Assembly (NCBI RefSeq): GCF_001864895.1
Contig: NZ_MJGO01000041.1
Location: forward strand, 176,610-240,609
Source: Curtobacterium sp. MCBA15_009
GTDB lineage: Bacteria > Actinomycetota > Actinomycetes > Actinomycetales > Microbacteriaceae
DNA: 64,000 nt
Reading direction: 5' to 3'
The stretch's first letter is position 1. Each line of letters opens with the position of its first letter. This document shows, in pieces, positions 43,569 through 51,758 of the stretch. The position numbers and the translations under genes were made by a program. Under the pieces are notes generated by a model that was not told where the DNA came from, did not search any database, and worked only from the letters and a program-made list of their open reading frames with translations.

Positions 43569-44420
43569 GTCGCGGCGACCGAGACCGATCTCGGGTGCGC
43601 GGACGCGCCGCAGCGCCCGCCACATGGACGAGGTGGTGGCGAAGCCGAAGCGCATGGCGACCTCGACGGGCCGGTCGCCGCGAGCGAGGGCGTTCCGGAC
43701 CTCCAGGCTCCGGAACCACCGCCCGAGCTGCGCCGGTGTGCAGCCCGTGGCCTCGGCGCACCGACGTTCGAGGGTGCGCTCCGACATGCGGACGCCCTCG
43801 AGCAACTCTGCGGTCGTGTACCGGTGCTCGGCGTCGAAGATGCGGTCGAGGACGCGCGCGAGGCTGTTGTCCTGCAGCAGCGGTGGCGCGTTGTCGTGGA
43901 GCACGGTGGTGACCACGAGCTGCGCGAGCGCGTCCTGCTGCACGCCGTGCCATCGACCACTGTCGAGTTCGCCCAGGTGCTGCAGCGCGAGTACGACGTC
44001 GGGTGCCGGATGTCCCGCCGGTCGGGTGGTGGCGACGGGCGGGAGTGCGAGGACTTCGGCGGCGAGGGGGCCGAACGTCGCCGATCCGACCACGATGCCG
44101 GTGTAGGCGGAGAGTGCCTCGTACGGGAACGTGGAGGAGGGTGCGGTCTGCGGCGGTCCGTGTTGCTGACGTGCGGTGCCGACCGTCATCGTCGTGTGTC
44201 GTTCGAGCAGCGCGGCGCCGCCGGCCGCGACGAGTTCGTCCGTGTCCCCGCGGCGGACCCACACCGGTCGGTACCGGGTCGCGACCCAGGCGTGCGTGCC
44301 GGTCGGCTCGAGGGCGAGTGTCCACTGGTCCTCGTCGGCGTGGATCACCGTGCCGGAACGGACCTCGACGCCCACCGCGTCCACCAGAGCCCGGAGTGCA
44401 TCGCCCATGCACCCGAGCAT
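43566..44420 (-). CDS. AraC-family transcriptional regulator
   Basis: The 284-residue protein has an N-terminal AraC-binding/cupin-like domain and a C-terminal helix-turn-helix pair (YTTAELLEGVRMSERTLERR and PVEVAMRFGFATTSSMWRAL). The second helix pattern is typical of XylS/AraC. Ligand and targets are unknown. It is divergent from the histidine kinase gene. Two in-frame ATGs (44420 and 44408) lack a strong ribosome site; the first is used here. Confidence 0.88.
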   Translation of the reverse strand: MLGCMGDALRALVDAVGVEVRSGTVIHADEDQWTLALEPTGTHAWVATRYRPVWVRRGDTDELVAAGGAALLERHTTMTVGTARQQHGPPQTAPSSTFPYEALSAYTGIVVGSATFGPLAAEVLALPPVATTRPAGHPAPDVVLALQHLGELDSGRWHGVQQDALAQLVVTTVLHDNAPPLLQDNSLARVLDRIFDAEHRYTTAELLEGVRMSERTLERRCAEATGCTPAQLGRWFRSLEVRNALARGDRPVEVAMRFGFATTSSMWRALRRVRAPEIGLGRRD

Positions 44421-44548
44421 GGACGATCAACAGCTGACGCCCGGCGGCCGGCCGCGACCTGTGGAGAAGTCGAGAGGGGGGATAACCCCACCTGCGTCCG
44501 GGAGGGGGCAGGATGGGGGAACAGCCGCGCGATCGCGAGGCTGGGACC

Positions 44549-46093
44549 ATGACCGACACCGACCGCCTCGACCAGGCGCGAACCGTCCCGCTGGACGACG
44601 TCACCCCCTCGCCCGACCAGGCCCAGACCGTGCCGCTGGGCGACGCCGTCCCCCTCGGAGCCACGAAGCCCATGCCGCAGTACCCGCGCCCGCACGACCA
44701 GCAGCGCTCGTCGTCCTGGAGCGCGACCCCGCCCGTCGGCGGTGGCGGCGGCCCGGTCGGTCGCGGCACGGGTTCCGGGTCCGGGGTCACCGCCGGCGCG
44801 TTCTACCGCGAGGCGTGGAAGCGCCTGCCGCGGGACTTCGGGTACATGGCGCTCACCGCGGTGCTGCTGTGCACGCTGTACGCCGCGTTCCCGGCGGCCA
44901 TCTTCGGCGGCGGCTTCCGCGACCTGTTCAACCCGTTCGTCCTGCTGATGTTCTTCGTCGCGCTGTTCGTCGCCCGCTGGCTCGGGCAGTTCGAGAAGCT
45001 CCGCATCGGCTGGGCCGACCCGCGCCCGATCCGCCCCGTCGACTGGACGCCGCGGTGGCAGCAGAACTGGTGGACGCGCACGGGCTCGGCGGTCGCGAAC
45101 CCGCACTACTGGCTGTACCTGCTGCACGCGGCGGTCGTGTACCCGCTCGTCGCACTCGTCACGGTCGGCGCCGGCGCCCTGCTCGTCGTGGGCTTCACCT
45201 GGCCGATCGCCCTCGGCGTCCTGTACGTCGTGAACGGCAGGGGGTACTACCCCGGTGACGAGGTCCGACTGGTGCTGACCGTCGGCGTCCTCGGACTGCT
45301 CTCGATGGCCGCGGTGGTCGTGCTCTTCCCGCTGTGGGCCCGCGGCTCGGTGCTCGCGCACTACTGGGTCGACCTCGGCCTGCTCGGGGGCTTCCGCGCC
45401 GAGCAGCTCGAGCAGCGCGTCGCCGGGCTCCAGGCTTCCCGCGCCGGCGCCGTCACCGCCGAGGGCCAGGCCCTGCGGCAGATCGAGCGCGACCTGCACG
45501 ACGGCCCGCAGCAGCGTCTGGTGCGACTGCAGATGGACCTGTCCGCGGCCGAGCGTGCGTTCGAGAAGGACCCGGCGAAGGCGAAGCAGCTCATCGGCGA
45601 GGCCTCCGAGCACGCCCGCGACGCGCTCGACGAGCTGCGCGCGCTGTCCCGGGGCTTCGCGCCGCCGATCCTGCTCGACCGGGGGCTCGTCGCCGCCCTC
45701 GAGGCCCTCGTCGCCCGCTCGCCGATCCCCGTCGGGCTCGACGTCCGGCTGCCCGAGGGGCTGGAGCTCGCGACCGAGATCCAGCGCAACGTCTACTTCA
45801 CCGTGAGCGAGCTCCTGACGAACACCGCGAAGCACGCCGGGGCCGCGACCGCCGGGGTGTACCTCGGCCTCGTGGTGGACGCCTCCGGGCTCTGGTACCT
45901 GACGGTGAGCGTCACGGACGACGGCCGGGGCGGTGCGCGGACGCAGGAGGGCCACGGCATCGCGGGACTCATGGGCCGGATGCGCGCCCTCGACGGCGAC
46001 CTCGTCGTCTCGAGCCCCGAGGGCGGCCCCACCGAGGCCACGGCCCGGATCCCGCTCGGCGCCCTGAACGGCGTGCCCACCACGCGGGTGTGA
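44549..46093 (+). CDS. Sensor histidine kinase (NarL/LiaS-type, HisKA_3)
   Basis: The 514-residue membrane kinase has a 75-residue disordered N-terminus with two DxAxTVPLxD-like repeats (QARTVPLDD, QAQTVPLGD), four or more transmembrane segments between about 95 and 260, the phosphoacceptor block RQIERDLHDGPQQRLVRLQ and the ATPase with HGIAGLMGRM. A Gly-rich stretch precedes the membrane part. It has no extracellular sensor domain, which fits intramembrane sensing of cell-envelope stress. An upstream ATG at 44513 is possible. Confidence 0.9.
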   Translation: MTDTDRLDQARTVPLDDVTPSPDQAQTVPLGDAVPLGATKPMPQYPRPHDQQRSSSWSATPPVGGGGGPVGRGTGSGSGVTAGAFYREAWKRLPRDFGYMALTAVLLCTLYAAFPAAIFGGGFRDLFNPFVLLMFFVALFVARWLGQFEKLRIGWADPRPIRPVDWTPRWQQNWWTRTGSAVANPHYWLYLLHAAVVYPLVALVTVGAGALLVVGFTWPIALGVLYVVNGRGYYPGDEVRLVLTVGVLGLLSMAAVVVLFPLWARGSVLAHYWVDLGLLGGFRAEQLEQRVAGLQASRAGAVTAEGQALRQIERDLHDGPQQRLVRLQMDLSAAERAFEKDPAKAKQLIGEASEHARDALDELRALSRGFAPPILLDRGLVAALEALVARSPIPVGLDVRLPEGLELATEIQRNVYFTVSELLTNTAKHAGAATAGVYLGLVVDASGLWYLTVSVTDDGRGGARTQEGHGIAGLMGRMRALDGDLVVSSPEGGPTEATARIPLGALNGVPTTRV

Positions 46094-46146
46094 CCCCGCG
46101 GACGTGACCCCACGGGGGCGCCCGCGCTCCCACTAGGCTGGTCGGC

Positions 46147-46809
46147 ATGAGCGACGGCCCGGATGCAGCACGCATCCGGGCCGTCGTCGTCGACGACGCC
46201 GTCCTGCTGCGCGAGGGCCTGGCCCGCGTGCTCGACGAAGCCGGCATCGACGTCGTCGGGCAGTACGCCGACGCCCGTGCGTTCCTCGCGACGCTGCCGG
46301 ACCGTGCCCCCGACGTCGTGGTCATGGACGTCCGGATGCCGCCGACCTTCACCGACGAGGGCGTCCGCGCCGCCGTCGAGACCCGCCGGGTCGCACCGAG
46401 CACCGGGGTCCTGCTGCTGTCGCAGTACGTCGAGGCGACCTACGCCGAGGACGTCCTCGCCGCGGGCGCGACCGGCATCGGCTACCTGCTGAAGGACCGC
46501 GTCACGCGCCTCGAGGAGATCGACGACGCCGTCCGCCGGATCGCGGCCGGCGGCACCGTGCTCGACCCCGAGGTCGTCACGCAGCTGATGAGCCGCCGGC
46601 GGGACCCGCTCGCGGCCCTGACGCCCCGGGAGCGCGACGTCCTCGGGCTCATGGCCGAGGGGCGCACGAACGCCGCCATCGCCCGCGCGCTCGTCATCGG
46701 CACCGGCGCCGTCGAGAAGCACGTGTCGAGCATCTTCGGCAAGCTCGCCCTCGAGGACACCGGAGAGGACCACCGTCGCGTCCTCGCCGTCCTCGCCTAC
46801 CTCGGCTGA
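46147..46809 (+). CDS. LuxR-type response regulator
   Basis: The 220-residue regulator has receiver residues D16/D17 (VVVDDAVLL), phospho-acceptor D61 (VVVMDVRMPP), conserved Lys in YLLKDRV, and a C-terminal LuxR helix-turn-helix (LTPRERDVLGLMAEGRTNAAIA). It pairs with the kinase 53 bases upstream. Bases 46153-46185, starting seven bases into the gene, form a 14-bp perfect hairpin that could slow ribosomes or transcription. Confidence 0.94.
   Translation: MSDGPDAARIRAVVVDDAVLLREGLARVLDEAGIDVVGQYADARAFLATLPDRAPDVVVMDVRMPPTFTDEGVRAAVETRRVAPSTGVLLLSQYVEATYAEDVLAAGATGIGYLLKDRVTRLEEIDDAVRRIAAGGTVLDPEVVTQLMSRRRDPLAALTPRERDVLGLMAEGRTNAAIARALVIGTGAVEKHVSSIFGKLALEDTGEDHRRVLAVLAYLG
46153..46185 (+). 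promoter_or_regulatory. Perfect 14-bp hairpin within the start of the response-regulator gene
   Basis: Arms 46153-46166 and 46172-46185 (outer sequence GACGGCCCGGATGC) enclose a 5-base loop AGCAC. It begins within seven bases of the ATG, a position where structure strongly limits translation. Confidence 0.75.
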
Positions 46810-46820
46810 CGGGGCGTCGC

Positions 46821-47666
46821 GTGCACCGGGTCCCCGCTCCGCTCCTCGCCCTCACCGCGATGGTGTCCGTGCAGCTCGGCGCGGCGATCGCGAAGACCCA
46901 CTTCGACGAGGTCGGGGCCGTCGGCGCTGCCACCCTGCGACTCGTCATCGGCGCGGTCGTGCTCGCCCTCGTGGTCCGGCCGCGGGTGCGGCACTGGACC
47001 CGCGCGCAGTGGGCCGGCGCCGTCGGGCTCGGACTCGCGCTCGGCGGCATGAACGTGTTCATCTACCTGGCGTTCGCGTCGATCCCGATCGGCGTCGCCG
47101 TGACGATCGAGTTCCTCGGACCGCTGGCACTGTCCCTCGTGCACACCCGGCGGTGGCGCGACGCGCTCTGGGCCGCCCTGGCACTCGCCGGGGTCGTGCT
47201 GCTCGGTGTCGGCCCGAGCGCCGTCACCGCCGTCCGTGGGGTGGTGTGGGCCGTCCTGGCCGCGGCGTGCTGGGCCGGCTACATCGTCATGAACCGTCGC
47301 GTCGGCGCCGCGATCCCGGGGGTCGACGGCCTCGCCGTGTCGATGGTCGTGGCGATGCTCGTGTCCCTGCCCGCGGGCCTCGGCGCCGCGGTGGACGGGG
47401 TCGTGCGGCACCCGGTGCTGCTCGTCGTCTTCGGCGCGGTCGCCGTGCTGTCGAGCGTGCTGCCCTACGCCCTCGAGATGGCCGCGCTGCGGCGGATGCC
47501 CACCCGGGTGTTCGGGGTGCTGCAGAGCCTCGGGCCGGCGATCGCCGCCCTGGCCGGGCTCGTCGTCCTCGCCGAGGGGCTCACGGTCACCGAGACGGTC
47601 GCGCTGGCGTGCGTCACCGCCGCGAGCGTCGGCGTCACCGTGTCGGCACGTCGCCGCCGCGGGTGA
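46821..47666 (+). CDS. EamA/DMT-family transporter (RhtA-like)
   Basis: The 281-residue protein has ten hydrophobic segments in two EamA repeats. AAIAKTHFDEVGAVGAATLRL, MNVFIYLAFASIPIGVAVTIEFLGPL and VFGVLQSLGPAIAALAGLVVLAE, quoted partly, resemble the RhtA branch that exports threonine, homoserine or related amino acids. The GTG at 46821 lies 11 bases after the response regulator, so it may belong to that transcript. Confidence 0.87.
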   Translation: MHRVPAPLLALTAMVSVQLGAAIAKTHFDEVGAVGAATLRLVIGAVVLALVVRPRVRHWTRAQWAGAVGLGLALGGMNVFIYLAFASIPIGVAVTIEFLGPLALSLVHTRRWRDALWAALALAGVVLLGVGPSAVTAVRGVVWAVLAAACWAGYIVMNRRVGAAIPGVDGLAVSMVVAMLVSLPAGLGAAVDGVVRHPVLLVVFGAVAVLSSVLPYALEMAALRRMPTRVFGVLQSLGPAIAALAGLVVLAEGLTVTETVALACVTAASVGVTVSARRRRG

Positions 47667-47706
47667 CGCATGGTCTGCGCGCGGAGGCGCGCAGGGGCAC
47701 GAGAAG

Positions 47707-47756
47707 AGGAGGCCCCGATCACGCCCGTCACGCGGGCGACGTGATCAGGGCCTCCT
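47707..47756. terminator. Bidirectional hairpin between convergent genes
   Basis: A 16-bp stem with one mismatch pairs 47707-47722 with 47741-47756 (AGGAGGCCC against GGGCCTCCT), and an inner CCCGTCACGCGGG loop adds pairing. It serves the EamA gene and the small gene at 47768. Confidence 0.8.
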
Positions 47757-47767
47757 GAGAAGTCCGT

Positions 47768-47920
47768 CTACTCGTCACGCAGGAAGTCTGCGTACGTGGG
47801 TTCTGCCTGCTCTCCCGAGAGCAGCGCGGGATCGTTGATCCGGCGCTCGACGTAGGCGCTGATGACCTCCGGCGGGGTGAGCACGTGGGCGACCCAGGAC
47901 GGCACCGCTGTGTTCTTCAT
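47768..47920 (-). CDS. Small acidic protein of 50 residues, undescribed
   Basis: An ATG at 47920 is preceded by AGGAGG at a 5-6 base distance, one of the best ribosome sites in the window. The frame runs 50 codons to TAG 47768. The product is MKNTAVPSWVAHVLTPPEVI for its first 20 residues, then an amphipathic part ending PTYADFLRDE. It has no membrane segment. It is flanked by its own terminator (47707-47756) and a GATCGA-N5-TCGATC palindrome upstream, so it looks like an independent gene missed by length filters. Confidence 0.7.
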   Translation of the reverse strand: MKNTAVPSWVAHVLTPPEVISAYVERRINDPALLSGEQAEPTYADFLRDE

Positions 47921-47947
47921 GGTGCCTCCTCTCCGTTGCGGCACTCG

Positions 47948-47964
47948 GATCGAATGTCTCGATC
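47948..47964. promoter_or_regulatory. Palindrome GATCGA-N5-TCGATC upstream of the small gene
   Basis: Perfect 6-bp arms lie 28 bases before the ATG of the 50-residue gene, in a comparatively AT-rich stretch. It may be an operator. Confidence 0.5.
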
Positions 47965-48021
47965 ATTGAGTTGTTTGCCGAACCGGTGTTCCGTAAACGA
48001 TCCTCGCGGTGTGGACGGAAG

Positions 48022-48354
48022 TCAATGCGGCGCGTTCTGCGGACTCCGGTTCGCGCGGTCCACCGGGTCGGTGCGGAGTCTCCGGTGCTTCACCGCCGAC
48101 CGCCAGACCCACGCGTTCGCCTGCTGCCCGAACTGCGCCCACTCCACCATGACGGCGTCGCGGGTCCAGCTCTTCGCGAAGGCCTTCACACGGACCTGGA
48201 ACGTCGGGAACTGGATCCACGCCCACACCGGCACGGGGGTGACGGCGTGGCAGACGTCCGGCCCGCGGGCGTCCTCGGACAGCGAGTAGGCGCGCGGACG
48301 TTCGACCTCCGGGTGTTCCGGGGGCTGCCACCGGTTCTCGCGACGCCGTCCCAC
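48022..48354 (-). CDS. Conserved hypothetical protein, LexA-controlled
   Basis: The 110-residue basic protein contains RENRWQPPEHPEVERP, VTPVPVWAWIQFPTFQVRVK and WTRDAVMVEWAQFGQQANAW, with many Trp and Arg residues. The WxxWxxF..VR..A.AxxWT pattern looks like a compact nucleic-acid or clamp-binding domain, but no named family is certain. The GTG start at 48354 lies eight bases from a perfect LexA box (48363-48378). By recollection, related small proteins occur near imuB/dnaE2 mutagenesis genes in Microbacteriaceae, which should be verified. Confidence 0.75.
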   Translation of the reverse strand: MGRRRENRWQPPEHPEVERPRAYSLSEDARGPDVCHAVTPVPVWAWIQFPTFQVRVKAFAKSWTRDAVMVEWAQFGQQANAWVWRSAVKHRRLRTDPVDRANRSPQNAPH

Positions 48355-48362
48355 GACGGTAT

Positions 48363-48389
48363 TCGAACGTGTGTTCGAACGCGCGTCAA
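48363..48389 (-). promoter_or_regulatory. LexA (SOS) box TCGAACGTGTGTTCGA with promoter
   Basis: The sequence TCGAAC-GTGT-GTTCGA (48363-48378) matches exactly the actinobacterial LexA consensus TCGAAC-N4-GTTCGA. On the minus strand a -35-like TTGACG (48389-48384) precedes it and the gene start is eight bases beyond, so bound LexA would cover the promoter core. The very short leader suggests a leaderless or nearly leaderless mRNA. Confidence 0.88.
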
Positions 48390-48455
48390 GTCGGCCGCGC
48401 GGGCTGGACCTCCGCGAGGAGCGGGGTCGGCGTGTCGGGCTCGCCGCAGTCGGGG

Positions 48456-49487
48456 TCAGGTGCGCGCGCGGCCGGTCGACTCGCGCACGCTCAGCGTCAG
48501 CGACGGACCCGGGCGCGAGGGGAGCGGTGCGCGCGCGTCGATCTGCTCGCGCAGCAGGGTGGCCGCGCGCTGCCCGAGCTCGACCGTGTCGCGCGTGAGC
48601 GAGGTGATCGACGGACGGACGAGCCGGATCATCGCGGAGTCGTCGAACGACACGATGGACACGTCCCCGGGGACGGCGACGCCCATCTCGCTCGCCACGC
48701 CGAGCCCGGCGACGGCGAGCACGTCGTTGTCGTAGACGATCGCGGTCGGGCGCTGGCTGCGCGAGAGCAGGGTGCGGGTCGCGCGCGCGCCGGCTTCGGC
48801 CGAGTAGTCGGTGGGGACGGAGACGGTGTCCTCGAGGCCCTCGTCGGCCGCGAAGGCCCGGAGCCGGTCCATCCGCATCGCGGTGTGCTCGAACTCGGGG
48901 CGACCGGCGACGTGCGCGATGCGGCGGTGGCCGAGGGCGTGCAGGTAGCGCAGCACCGTGTCGGTGGCGTCGGAGTCGTCGATCCAGACGGTGGGGGCGG
49001 CGCCCTCCGGGGACGGGTGCGAGCCGACGACGACGGTCGGCATGCCGAGGTCGGCGAGCAGTGCCAGCCGGGCGTCGTCCCGCCGGGGATCGATCACGAT
49101 GACCCCGTCGACCCGGTGCCCGCGCCACCAGTCGCGGTAGGTCTCGAGTTCTTCCTCGGCGTCGCGGGCCACGAGCAGGTTCATGCCGACGTGGGTGCCG
49201 GCGAGCCCGAGCTGGATGCCCGAGATGAGGTCGCCGAAGAACGACTCCGTGCCCAGGGTCCGGGCCGGACGGTTCAGCACGAAGCCGATGGAGCCGGCCT
49301 TCGCGCCGCCGAGCGCCCGTGCCGCGGTGTGCGGCTGCCAGTCGAGTTCGCGGGCGACCTCGCGCACCCGGCGCCGGGTCTCGTCGGAGACGCCCGGCCG
49401 GTCGTTCAGGGCGAACGAGACCGCGCTGATGGACACGCCGGCCCGTGCGGCGATGTCGGCGATCGTCGTTCGACGTTTGGTGGCCAC
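48456..49487 (-). CDS. LacI-family transcriptional repressor
   Basis: The 343-residue regulator has the LacI helix-turn-helix TTIADIAARAGVSISAVSFAL followed by the hinge HTAARALGGAK, and a periplasmic-binding-protein-like sensor domain including VDGVIVIDPRR and DVSIVSFDDS. It is divergent from the glycan operon at 49588. Two palindromes lie between them (49495-49510 and 49551-49564), with central CG as expected for LacI sites. It most likely represses the operon until a glycan fragment is bound. Confidence 0.93.
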   Translation of the reverse strand: MATKRRTTIADIAARAGVSISAVSFALNDRPGVSDETRRRVREVARELDWQPHTAARALGGAKAGSIGFVLNRPARTLGTESFFGDLISGIQLGLAGTHVGMNLLVARDAEEELETYRDWWRGHRVDGVIVIDPRRDDARLALLADLGMPTVVVGSHPSPEGAAPTVWIDDSDATDTVLRYLHALGHRRIAHVAGRPEFEHTAMRMDRLRAFAADEGLEDTVSVPTDYSAEAGARATRTLLSRSQRPTAIVYDNDVLAVAGLGVASEMGVAVPGDVSIVSFDDSAMIRLVRPSITSLTRDTVELGQRAATLLREQIDARAPLPSRPGPSLTLSVRESTGRART

Positions 49488-49494
49488 GGGGTTG

Positions 49495-49510
49495 ACTATA
49501 GCGCTTTAGT
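49495..49510. promoter_or_regulatory. LacI-type operator ACTATAGCGCTTTAGT
   Basis: A 16-bp imperfect palindrome with central CG, eight bases before the lacI start. It is probably autoregulatory. Confidence 0.65.
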
Positions 49511-49550
49511 CCTCCACAGTGGCTGCCACACACGGGTTCGGTGACAGTGA

Positions 49551-49564
49551 CTGAACCGGTTCAG
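49551..49564. promoter_or_regulatory. LacI-type operator CTGAACCGGTTCAG
   Basis: A perfect 14-bp palindrome with central CG, 23 bases before the ABC lipoprotein start. It is well placed to block transcription of the glycan operon. Confidence 0.8.
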
Positions 49565-49587
49565 CGATGACGAGGGAGTCGGACGCC

Positions 49588-50880
49588 ATGAGGACCAGCA
49601 CACGCACGACGAGGGGCCGCGCCACCGCGCTGCTCGCGACGGCCGCCACGACGGCGCTCGTCCTGACCGGCTGCTCGAGCGGCGGGAACGCGGCCGACAA
49701 CGGCGGCGGCGAGATCAGCGGCACGATCACCCTGCAGACCTGGGCGCTCACGCCGACCTACACGGACTACCTCAACGGGGTCATCGACGACTTCGAGCAG
49801 GCCCACCCGGACGCGAAGGTGAAGCTGCAGGACCAGCCCGGCGACGGCTACGCCGACAAGGTGCTCAGCCAGGCCTCGTCGAACAGCCTGCCCGACGTGA
49901 TCAACCTGCCGCCGGACATCGCGTTGCCGCTCGCCAAGCGCGGGTTCCTGCAGGACGTCGGGAAGGACGACTCGAAGCTCGCCAGCACGTACGTGGCCGG
50001 CGCGGTGGACTCGTACAAGTACAAGGGAGTGGACGGCACGTTCGGGTACCCCTGGTACCTCAACACCGACGTGAACTACTGGAACGCGACGATGTTCGAC
50101 AAGTGCGGCCTCGACGCGGACAACCCGCCGAAGACCACCGACGAGCTGTTCGAGCAGGCGAAGACCATGCACGAGAACTGCCCGACCGACTACCTGATGA
50201 GCCGGAAGCCCGGCCTCGGCGACTTCACGCTCGCCGGCGTCAAGGTCCTCAACGCCGACGGCACGAAGTTCACCTTCGCCGACTCGTCGGAGGCCGCCGA
50301 CCTCATCGACCGCTACAAGGACGCGTACCAGGACGGCTACATGCCCTCCAACGTGCTGAACAGCGACTACCTCGGCAACTCCACCCTGTTCACACAGGCC
50401 AAGGTCGCCTGGACCACCGGTGGCGCCACCTCGCTCGCCGACTTCGAGAAGAACAACCCGTCGCTCAAGGGCAAGGTCACCGTCAGCCCCGCGCTCGACA
50501 CCCCGCCGCTCTACGTGCAGGGCCTGTCGGTCTCGAGCAAGTCGAAGCACCTCGCCACCGCCGAGGCGTTCGCGAAGTTCATGACGAACGCGAAGAACCA
50601 GGAGGCGTTCGCCCACCAGGTGAACATCTTCCCGTCCACCACGTCGTCGCAGTCCGACCCGTACTTCTCGAAGGACGACGGCACCGTGAACGGCGAGGCC
50701 CGGGTCCTGGCGAACGAGGCCCTCAAGAGCGCGAAGGTCATCAACCCGGTCGAGGCGAACTCCGCGATGACGGACTTCCTCGACCAGCAGATCGCCCTCG
50801 CGATGAAGGGCCAGGTCTCGCCGGAGCAGGCACTCCAGACGGCGCAGACCAAGATGAACAGCCTGCTGGCCAACGGCTGA
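49588..50880 (+). CDS. Carbohydrate ABC transporter substrate-binding lipoprotein
   Basis: The 430-residue family-1 sugar-binding protein has lipobox LVLTGCSS with Cys29. The mature part has TITLQTWALTPTYTDYLNGVID, FGYPWYLNTDVNYWN and GATSLADFEKNNPSLKG-like features of the MalE/ExtracellularSBP family. It should bind an oligosaccharide released by the locus enzymes. The ATG at 49588 is preferred to an in-frame ATG at 49567. The stop overlaps the next gene (TGATG). Confidence 0.92.
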   Translation: MRTSTRTTRGRATALLATAATTALVLTGCSSGGNAADNGGGEISGTITLQTWALTPTYTDYLNGVIDDFEQAHPDAKVKLQDQPGDGYADKVLSQASSNSLPDVINLPPDIALPLAKRGFLQDVGKDDSKLASTYVAGAVDSYKYKGVDGTFGYPWYLNTDVNYWNATMFDKCGLDADNPPKTTDELFEQAKTMHENCPTDYLMSRKPGLGDFTLAGVKVLNADGTKFTFADSSEAADLIDRYKDAYQDGYMPSNVLNSDYLGNSTLFTQAKVAWTTGGATSLADFEKNNPSLKGKVTVSPALDTPPLYVQGLSVSSKSKHLATAEAFAKFMTNAKNQEAFAHQVNIFPSTTSSQSDPYFSKDDGTVNGEARVLANEALKSAKVINPVEANSAMTDFLDQQIALAMKGQVSPEQALQTAQTKMNSLLANG

Positions 50881-51758
50881 TGCGCGCCAACCGCTGGTTC
50901 ACGCCCTGGCTGCTCGTCCTGCCGGCCCTCGTCTGGCTCGTCGCGTTCAGCCTCTGGCCGTCGATCAACACCGTCCGGCTGTCGTTCACGAACGCCAGCC
51001 CGCTGGGGGGCGTGAGCCAGTGGGTGGGCGTCAGGAACTTCGAGACCCTGCTCGCCGACCCGCAGGTGTGGGAGGCGCTGCTCAACAGCGTCATCTACAT
51101 GGCGGTCTGCCTGCCCCTGCTCACCGTGCTGCCGCTGCTCATCGCGGTGCTCGTGCAGCAGAAGCTGCCCGGGATCGCGTTCTTCCGCACGGCGTTCTAC
51201 ACGCCGGTCATCGCCTCGGCGGTCGTCGTCGGACTCATCTGGACGTGGATCCTCGACGACCGCGGTGTCATCAACGAGATGGCGCAGGCCCTCGGCGTCG
51301 TGCAGGGCAGCGTGCCGTTCCTGACCGACCGGTGGCTGCTGCTCCTCAGCGCGATCAGCCTGACGGTGTGGAAGGGCCTCGGCTACTACATGATCATCTT
51401 CCTCGCGGCCCTCGGGAACGTCGGCAAGGACCTGCACGAGGCCGCCGCGCTCGACGGCGCGGGCGCGGTCCGCCGGTTCTGGTCGGTCACGATGCCCGGG
51501 GTCCGCGGCACCATGACGCTCGTCGGGATCCTGGTGTGCGTCTCCGCCCTCCGGGTGTTCAGCGAGCTCTACATCCTCACCAACGGCACCGGTGGGCCCG
51601 GCGGGCAGGACAACTCGCTCGTCATGCTCATCCAGCAGTACGCCCGCGGCTTCACCGGCAACCTCGGCTACGCGTCCGCCCTGAGCCTCCTGCTCTTCGT
51701 CGTGACGCTCATCCCGATGCTCGCCCTCGCCCGGATGAACAGCAAGGCGGACAAGTGA
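50880..51758 (+). CDS. Sugar ABC transporter permease (MalF/UgpA-type)
   Basis: The 292-residue protein has six membrane helices, beginning WFTPWLLVLPALVWLVAFSL, and an EAA loop HEAAALDGAGAVRRFWSVTMP. It forms one half of the sugar channel. The gene overlaps its neighbours by one and four bases. No ATPase gene is in the locus, so a shared MsiK-type ATPase elsewhere is expected, as is usual for actinobacterial sugar importers. Confidence 0.93.
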   Translation: MRANRWFTPWLLVLPALVWLVAFSLWPSINTVRLSFTNASPLGGVSQWVGVRNFETLLADPQVWEALLNSVIYMAVCLPLLTVLPLLIAVLVQQKLPGIAFFRTAFYTPVIASAVVVGLIWTWILDDRGVINEMAQALGVVQGSVPFLTDRWLLLLSAISLTVWKGLGYYMIIFLAALGNVGKDLHEAAALDGAGAVRRFWSVTMPGVRGTMTLVGILVCVSALRVFSELYILTNGTGGPGGQDNSLVMLIQQYARGFTGNLGYASALSLLLFVVTLIPMLALARMNSKADK

